Shown here: one piece after another, positions 59,036 to 64,000 of the stretch | Numbering within the stretch: position 1 is the stretch's first letter | Layout: each line of letters starts with the position of its first letter | Origin: Candidatus Hydrogenedentota bacterium | GTDB lineage: Bacteria > Hydrogenedentota > Hydrogenedentia > Hydrogenedentales > JAGMZX01 | Assembly: GCA_029556545.1 (NCBI GenBank) | Contig: JAKQEQ010000073.1 | Coordinates: 41,439 to 105,438, forward strand | Direction: 5' to 3' | DNA: 64,000 nucleotides | The notes under the pieces: generated by a model | What the model saw: the letters and a program-made list of their open reading frames with translations, nothing else | What the model was told of the DNA's origin: nothing | The model's database searches: none | Made by a program: the position numbers and the translations under genes

Positions 59036-62000
59036 ATGAAACGGGATACGGACAATGAATCGGTGGAGGCGCTAAAGCGGCGCATGAGCAGGTCCGACTG
59101 CGGCTGCGGCGGGGCGTGCGGCGGCCTGGCGCGGCGCGAGTTTCTCAAGATGGCCGGCGGGGGTCTGGTTGCCACTTCCTTTGGACGCGGACTCCTGCCG
59201 ATGGCGGGTCCGTTCGCGGCCGTGGACACGGACCACGGCCATTTGGTGCCTGCGGACAAGAAGCTGAGTGAAGCGTGGATAAGGAGCCTTTACGAACGCG
59301 GCACGAAGGAGGTCTTTCGCGGGAAGAGCCTCGAAAACATCGGCATGCCGTGCGGCGGCATCGGCGCCGGTCAACTGTACCTGTGCGGCGACGGCACCCT
59401 CGGCTGCTGGCAAATCTTCAATAATGCCGCCTCGAATTGGGTGGAAGGCACCCACGCAACCTACAAGCATCGCGGCATCGCGAAGCCAGTCGATCAGGGC
59501 TTCGCCGTCTCCGTCCTCCAGGGCAGCGACCTCCTGTGGCGCCCCCTCAACAGCGAGGGCTTCGCGGATATCGAGTTCCAGGGTGAATATCCGATAGGCA
59601 CGGTGCGATACGCCTCGCCCGGGTTTCCCGTCAAGATTGAAATGGAGGCGTTTTCGCCCTTCGTCCCATTGAATGCCACCGACTCGACCCTGCCCGCGAC
59701 CGTCTTCCACATCACCGTCGAGAACGTCACGGACGACCTGGCGCGGGTCAGTATCGGCGCGTGGCTCCAGAACGCCGTGGGCCATGCCTATGGCCTCGAA
59801 CACGATGCCTTGCGCCGCACGCGCCTGCTCCGCGAGCGGGGCCGCGCCTTCATCGTGCATTCCGCGGAGGAACGGCCCGTCGAGCCGCCCGCGGAAGCCG
59901 CCGCGCCGCGTGCGCCGATAGCGTTTGCGGATTTCGAGTCGGACGGCTACGGCGATTGGCGAGTCGAGGGCGACGCCTTCGGGCCGGGGCCCGCGAAGGG
60001 CACCCTGCCCGGCCAGAACCCGGTGACGGGCTTCCTGGGCGACAGGCTGGTCAACACCTTCTTCGGCGGCGACGACGCGAAAGGCGCGCTGACTTCGCCG
60101 GCCTTCACGGTCTCGCGCAGGTACGTCAATTTTCTGATTGGCGGCGGCAATCACCCGGAAAGGACGTGTATGAACCTCGTCGTGGAGGGACGGGCCGTGC
60201 GCAGCGCGACGGGCCGCAACAACGAGGCGTTGCAGTGGCACGCCTGGGACGTGGCGGAATTCGAGGGGAAACAGGCCCATCTCGTCATCGTCGACGATAA
60301 ACTGGGCGGTTGGGGCCACATCAACATCGATCACATCGAGTTCGCCGACGCCCTGCGCGAGGGCAGCCCCGCAACGCTCGAAACCGCCGCGGATTACGGC
60401 ACGCTGGCGCTGGCGTGCGTGGACGGCGTTGTTGCGGTCACACGACGGTACCCGGGGCGTCCGGCCGAGCAGTACGTTGTCGAAAACGACGCCGTCTACG
60501 GCATCCGAGAGACGCGGCTGGGATATCTGCGGAGTGCGGAAATCGACCTGGCGCGCCGGCAGCGCTGTACCTTCACGTTTGTGCTTGCGTGGCATTTCCC
60601 AAACCAGCAGAACGGCCATCATTACGCGGCCCGCTTCGAAGACGCCGCCGCCGTGGCGCGGTATGTCCTCGATCATCATGATCGACTTAGCGCGGACACC
60701 CGGCGCTGGCGCGATACCTACTACGACAGCACCCTGCCGTACTGGCTTCTCGACCGTCTCCACTCGGTGGTCTCGAACCTGGCGACCGGTACGTGCCAGT
60801 ACTGGAAGAATGGGCGCTTCTGGGCCTACGAGGGCGTGACCTGCTGTCACGGCACCTGCACCCACGTTTGGAATTACGCCCACGCCCACGCGCGCCTATT
60901 TCCCGAACTCGCCCGGAGCGCGCGCGAACTTCAGGACTTCAACCCGCGGGAAAACGGCGGGGGGTTTCACCCGGAGACGGGGCTCGTCGGCTTTCGCAGC
61001 GACGACAACTACGCCGCCGACGGGCAGTGCGGGACGATCCTGAAGGCATTTCGCGAGCATCTGACGTCGCGGGACAACGCCTTCCTCGAAAGGAACTGGC
61101 CCAGTATCAGGAAGGCGCTCGAATACTCGATCGAGCAGGACGCCAAGGGCGTGACCGGCGGTGCGCCGGAGGACCCGGACGGGCTGATCGAAAACACCCA
61201 GCACAACACCTACGACATCAACTACGAAGGCGCGAACACCTTCGTGGGCGGGCTGTACCTCGCGGCGCTGCGCGCGGGCGAGGAGATGGCGAAAATCGTC
61301 GGCGACGCGGCGTTCGCGGAACGCGCGCGGGCGCTGTTCGAGTCGGGCCGGGACAAGACCGTCGATCGGCTCTGGAACGGCGAGTATTTCGTTCAGGAAG
61401 TGGACCTCGAGAAATACCCGAAACACCAGTACAAAGACGGATGCCTCTCGGATCAACTCTTCGGCCAGGGCTGGGCGCACCACGTGGGGCTCGGGTACAT
61501 CTACCCGCCGGAACTCGTCCAGACGGCGCTGCGATCCATCTGGAAATACAACTGGGCGCCGGATATCGGCCCATACAATGAGGTCTACCCGCCGTTCCGG
61601 TGGTTTGTCAGTCCCGGCGAGGCCGGTCTGCTGACGTGTACGTGGCCCAAGAGCGATCACCTGAAGGAAGGTACGCTGTATCGCGAGGAAGTGTGGACCG
61701 GTATTGAGTACCAGGTGGCGGGCCACATGATCTGGGAGGGCATGATCGAGGAGGGACTCGCGGTCTGCCGCGCGGCGCATGATCGCTATCATCCCGATCG
61801 TTTCAATCCCTACAACGAAATCGAGTGTGGCGACCACTACGCCCGCGCGCTTGCCAGTTGGGGCGTGTATCATGCTCTCGCCGGCTTCGAGTACGACGGG
61901 CCGCGCGGTTTCATCGCCTTCGCGCCCCGCTTCAAGCCGGACCACTTCAAGGCCGCATTCACCGCGGCCGAGGGGTGGGGCGTCTTCGAGCAGCGCATCG

Positions 62001-62230
62001 AACGCGGGGCGCATACGACGGCGATAAGCATGCGCTGGGGCGGCCTGCGCCTGAAAACGTGCAAACTGGCCACTGCGGCGGATTTCAAAGTCAGGCACGT
62101 GCGCGCCGCGTTTGACGGCGCCACCGTGGACGCCGCCGTCGACTGCGAGCCAGGTGGCGTGACGGTCCGCCTCGCGCAGGAACTGGCCTTGGGCGCGGAT
62201 ACGCGGTTCGAGGTGATCCTGGAGTCGTGA
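59036..62230 (+). CDS. GH116-family glycosidase (glucosylceramidase-like) with inserted module
   Basis: A 1064-residue exported enzyme. A Cys/Gly-rich lead ('SDCGCGGACGG') precedes a Tat-like signal ('LARREFLKMAGGGLVATSFG'). The GH116 N-terminal domain starts 'GKSLENIGMPCGGIGAGQLY'. It is interrupted by a beta-sandwich module (about residues 297-437; 'FADFESDGYGDWRVEGDAFG', 'FLIGGGNHPERTCMNLVV', 'GGWGHINIDHIEF') of a type often attached to levanases. The catalytic (a/a)6 domain includes 'TQHNTYDINYEGANTFVGG' and the acid/base motif 'YNEIECGDHYARALASWG' (about 926-942). It probably cleaves beta-glucosides or xylosides; ceramide activity is not shown. Confidence 0.87.
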   Translation: MKRDTDNESVEALKRRMSRSDCGCGGACGGLARREFLKMAGGGLVATSFGRGLLPMAGPFAAVDTDHGHLVPADKKLSEAWIRSLYERGTKEVFRGKSLENIGMPCGGIGAGQLYLCGDGTLGCWQIFNNAASNWVEGTHATYKHRGIAKPVDQGFAVSVLQGSDLLWRPLNSEGFADIEFQGEYPIGTVRYASPGFPVKIEMEAFSPFVPLNATDSTLPATVFHITVENVTDDLARVSIGAWLQNAVGHAYGLEHDALRRTRLLRERGRAFIVHSAEERPVEPPAEAAAPRAPIAFADFESDGYGDWRVEGDAFGPGPAKGTLPGQNPVTGFLGDRLVNTFFGGDDAKGALTSPAFTVSRRYVNFLIGGGNHPERTCMNLVVEGRAVRSATGRNNEALQWHAWDVAEFEGKQAHLVIVDDKLGGWGHINIDHIEFADALREGSPATLETAADYGTLALACVDGVVAVTRRYPGRPAEQYVVENDAVYGIRETRLGYLRSAEIDLARRQRCTFTFVLAWHFPNQQNGHHYAARFEDAAAVARYVLDHHDRLSADTRRWRDTYYDSTLPYWLLDRLHSVVSNLATGTCQYWKNGRFWAYEGVTCCHGTCTHVWNYAHAHARLFPELARSARELQDFNPRENGGGFHPETGLVGFRSDDNYAADGQCGTILKAFREHLTSRDNAFLERNWPSIRKALEYSIEQDAKGVTGGAPEDPDGLIENTQHNTYDINYEGANTFVGGLYLAALRAGEEMAKIVGDAAFAERARALFESGRDKTVDRLWNGEYFVQEVDLEKYPKHQYKDGCLSDQLFGQGWAHHVGLGYIYPPELVQTALRSIWKYNWAPDIGPYNEVYPPFRWFVSPGEAGLLTCTWPKSDHLKEGTLYREEVWTGIEYQVAGHMIWEGMIEEGLAVCRAAHDRYHPDRFNPYNEIECGDHYARALASWGVYHALAGFEYDGPRGFIAFAPRFKPDHFKAAFTAAEGWGVFEQRIERGAHTTAISMRWGGLRLKTCKLATAADFKVRHVRAAFDGATVDAAVDCEPGGVTVRLAQELALGADTRFEVILES

Positions 62231-62291
62231 CGGCGGCGACGGTGCGCACGGGGGTGCGCGGCGGGCAAGTTCGACACGGCGTAAAGAAAAC

Positions 62292-62300
62292 TGCTACACT
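62292..62300 (+). promoter_or_regulatory. Putative extended -10 promoter of the 35-residue gene
   Basis: TGCTACACT (TGnTACACT), 48 bases before ATG 62348. The same form is seen before the histidine kinase gene. Confidence 0.4.
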
Positions 62301-62347
62301 GTCTCTCGGTTCTTTCCAACCCTAAAACCATCGCAGGGAAACATGAC

Positions 62348-62455
62348 ATGAGCCTTCTGGAACAAATCCTGAGTCTTTTTGAGTCCTTCGGCGCCATCAC
62401 GCAGCTGCTGAATTTCATCCTCATCGTGCTCCGCGCACTCGGTTTGGGTGTATAA
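62348..62455 (+). CDS. Small hydrophobic protein (35 aa)
   Basis: A 35-codon frame starting 'MSLLEQILSLFESFGAITQL' and ending 'LRALGLGV'. The second half is a single hydrophobic helix ('LLNFILIVLRALGLGV') long enough to lie in or on the membrane. It has its own extended -10, and AGGGAA lies about eight bases upstream of the ATG. The nearer ATG at 62342 ends at once (ATG ACA TGA). No homologue is recognised. A long hairpin follows the stop. Possible roles are membrane peptide, toxin-like peptide or leader of the downstream gene. Confidence 0.5.
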   Translation: MSLLEQILSLFESFGAITQLLNFILIVLRALGLGV

Positions 62456-62479
62456 TACCCTTCAGAGTTGACCGAGGCC

Positions 62480-62531
62480 GGATGCAGGATTAAGGCGTGG
62501 ATACGACATCACCGGGGCCTTAATTGCATCC
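62480..62531. repeat. Long imperfect hairpin between the small gene and the (GE)n protein gene
   Basis: GGATGCA (62480-62486) and ATTAAGGC (62489-62496) pair with GCCTTAAT (62517-62524) and TGCATCC (62525-62531): 15 pairs with a two-base GG bulge and a 20-base loop. There is no T-run, so it is a poor intrinsic terminator. Confidence 0.7.
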
Positions 62532-62564
62532 GATCGTGCAGTCAGTAACGGGGAGAGCACGCTT

Positions 62565-64000
62565 GTGGGTAGTCCGGAAGCAAGGCGAAGGCGGGGGGGC
62601 GCGTGCCTGGCGGTGGCGCTGTTGGCGGGATCATGCGCTGTACAGGCCTACGCGCAGAATGATTGGTTTACCGAACGTTTTTACTTCGGGTCGGACCTGA
62701 GTTATCGCTCCATCACGTTCACGCCGGACGGCTCGCCAAACTTCTACAAAGCGTGCATCGAACCGGCGAACAGCTATCCTACCGACCCGACGGGCGGCAC
62801 CGCGCTCGTGCTTGGAAGAAACGATTACGGCGGTGCGTCGCTGCTGCCGGGGCACAGCGTATGGCTGTACGGTGTCGAGTACACCTCAATATTCATCGGA
62901 AGCAACGGCTATCTGACGTTTGTGTCGGGGGACATGAGTAGCGACCTGAGCGAGGACAGGCACTTTTCGCAGCCCCGGATTTCGGGTTATTTCCATGATT
63001 TCGACCCGACGCGGGGCGGCACGATCTCGTACCGGGAGCTTTCCAATCGGTTCGTCGTCACGTTCCACCGCATGTCGGAATACCAGCTTATACCCATCAC
63101 GAATCCGCGCAGCTCCTTCCAGATCGAGCTGTTCTACAACGGCGTGATTCGTATTACCTGGTTGAGCGTCGAGCCTTGGGCCGGACTCGCCGGCCTCTCG
63201 CAAGGTTATGGCATACCCGAGAACTACAATGAGAGCGATTTGACCGGTTACCCGCCGTGCATACCCGGTGAGGGCGAGGGGGAGGGAGAAGGCGAGGGCG
63301 AGGGAGAAGGCGAGCCCGACGCGCCGTGCGCGCCGCCCTGCGAGACCCCGTGCTCCGGGACAGCGTTCAATCCCCGGGTCCGAGACGCCATCGTCAACAT
63401 CTACCACATTCCCGCGCTGGGGGTGAATCCCGGAACCGCAGACCAGGACGGGAACGGCATGCTGGACATGGCGCAAGGCCAGATGTTGGACGAAATTCTC
63501 TGGCGGACGAGTCTGCCGGTGCACTGCTGTGTGCGCGTGGCTTGGGAATACAACAAGCCGCTGGTGGACGCTTATGTCGCCGAGCTGCAGGCCGCCCCGA
63601 ATCCGGGCATCCTGCTGAACGGTTCCACGCCCGAGAAGATACAAGCCGCTTTCTGCGGGTTCATCACCATCGGCGAACCGGCCACGGTCGGCCTGATCGA
63701 ATGGCTGCTATCCGATATGCCGGACCGCCCGCCGTTGGACCTGGACCAGTTCGACTACTCCGCCCGGAAGTACTTAGCGTGGTACGGGGACGCCGACAGG
63801 GACCCCATCTGCAACTTGGGCGAATATCGCGGCACAGTGTCCAGTTTCCTCGATATCACCGAGTTCATCAAAGTGGTTCTTGATTCGAGCAAGGCCCCGA
63901 ACGGCGGTGGGTGTCTGCCTTGCGAGGAAATCGGTGAAGGCGAGGGTGAAGGGGAGGGCGAGGGTGAAGGCGAGGGCGAAGGGGAGGGCGAGGGCGAAGG
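62565..64000 (+). CDS. Secreted (Gly-Glu)n-linker protein, N-terminal part
   Basis: A frame open to the right edge, at least 478 codons. GTG 62565 has GGGGAGAG seven bases upstream and begins a signal peptide ('CLAVALLAGSCAVQAYAQ'). A beta-rich domain (about residues 35-225) contains 'SIFIGSNGYLTFVSGD' and 'FQIELFYNGVIRITWLSV', similar to fold-like domains in other secreted proteins. A first GEGEGE linker spans 63271-63315. A helical, dockerin-like domain follows ('DQDGNGMLDMAQGQMLDEIL', 'CNLGEYRGTVSSFLDITEFI'). A second GEGEGE linker begins at about 63931 and continues past the window. This architecture is typical of Hydrogenedentes-like secreted proteins. Confidence 0.8.
   Translation, partial: MGSPEARRRRGGACLAVALLAGSCAVQAYAQNDWFTERFYFGSDLSYRSITFTPDGSPNFYKACIEPANSYPTDPTGGTALVLGRNDYGGASLLPGHSVWLYGVEYTSIFIGSNGYLTFVSGDMSSDLSEDRHFSQPRISGYFHDFDPTRGGTISYRELSNRFVVTFHRMSEYQLIPITNPRSSFQIELFYNGVIRITWLSVEPWAGLAGLSQGYGIPENYNESDLTGYPPCIPGEGEGEGEGEGEGEGEPDAPCAPPCETPCSGTAFNPRVRDAIVNIYHIPALGVNPGTADQDGNGMLDMAQGQMLDEILWRTSLPVHCCVRVAWEYNKPLVDAYVAELQAAPNPGILLNGSTPEKIQAAFCGFITIGEPATVGLIEWLLSDMPDRPPLDLDQFDYSARKYLAWYGDADRDPICNLGEYRGTVSSFLDITEFIKVVLDSSKAPNGGGCLPCEEIGEGEGEGEGEGEGEGEGEGEGE

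Noticed and set aside
1-64000. CRISPR arrays, rRNA genes and insertion sequences
   Set aside because: None seen: no regularly spaced direct repeats with spacers, no rRNA-like conserved segments and no transposase gene.

Overview
The window is GC-rich bacterial chromosome with wide gene-free spacers. Several traits point to an anaerobic member of the Candidatus Hydrogenedentes / PVC-like lineages, most likely from a metagenome assembly. These are (Gly-Glu)n linker proteins, paired dockerin-like 'SLSELLR..QF.N' motifs, TSP3-rich secreted proteins, a DUF3160 protein, a GH116 enzyme and an orange-protein (ORP) type Fe-S gene cluster. The phylum assignment is inference from protein style; no rRNA gene is present.

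Layout. 1-1575: end of a peptide-type ABC importer (binding protein, one permease). 1605-3312: divergent pair, AmmeMemoRadiSam-type radical SAM enzyme and YjbQ. 3313-4026: gene remnants, including the C-terminus of a Gfo/Idh/MocA oxidoreductase. 4027-6710: ABC-2 exporter with a TPR-like partner. 6914-18654: the most coherent system in the window. A PAS-sigma54 activator sits upstream of palindromic operators and a -24/-12 promoter. These precede a leftward, partly overlapping operon: two stand-alone NifX-like proteins, a zinc-ribbon protein, a DUF5320 protein, a Tat-exported phosphodiesterase, a methyltransferase, two MinD-type ATPases with inserted ferredoxin motifs, a radical SAM protein, an IscU-Mrp-NifX fusion, and probably an MBL-fold hydrolase. 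This resembles the anaerobe-specific ORP clusters of Desulfovibrio and probably assembles or inserts a metal-sulfur cofactor. 18825-21320: secreted DUF3160 protein.

21670-27835: a VapBC pair with a broken toxin, a tRNA-Arg(CCT) gene, and a small mobile element next to it. The element has a large serine recombinase whose 3' end runs antisense into the tRNA, four proteins of unknown function, and gene-free DNA packed with perfect inverted repeats. Some of those repeats fold like RNA. This element and its hairpin arrays are the least explained part of the window.

27836-38306: a large secreted IPT/TSP3 protein, a lipoprotein, inositol dehydrogenase with a sodium:solute symporter, an outer-membrane porin and a ceramidase-like hydrolase. 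38495-39989: a 63-residue protein and a response regulator with a degenerate GGDEF domain. 40012-42803: a nucleotide-sugar trio (PIG-L deacetylase, nucleotidyltransferase, C-methyltransferase). 43014-49905: HtrA protease and a Gld-type ABC system (ATPase, fused permease-GldG, DUF4340). 50386-54950: hybrid histidine kinase, NagB and inositol monophosphatase. 55177-64000: secreted subtilase with TSP3 repeats, GH116 glycosidase with an inserted module, a 35-residue small protein, and the start of a (GE)n-linker secreted protein that runs off the end.
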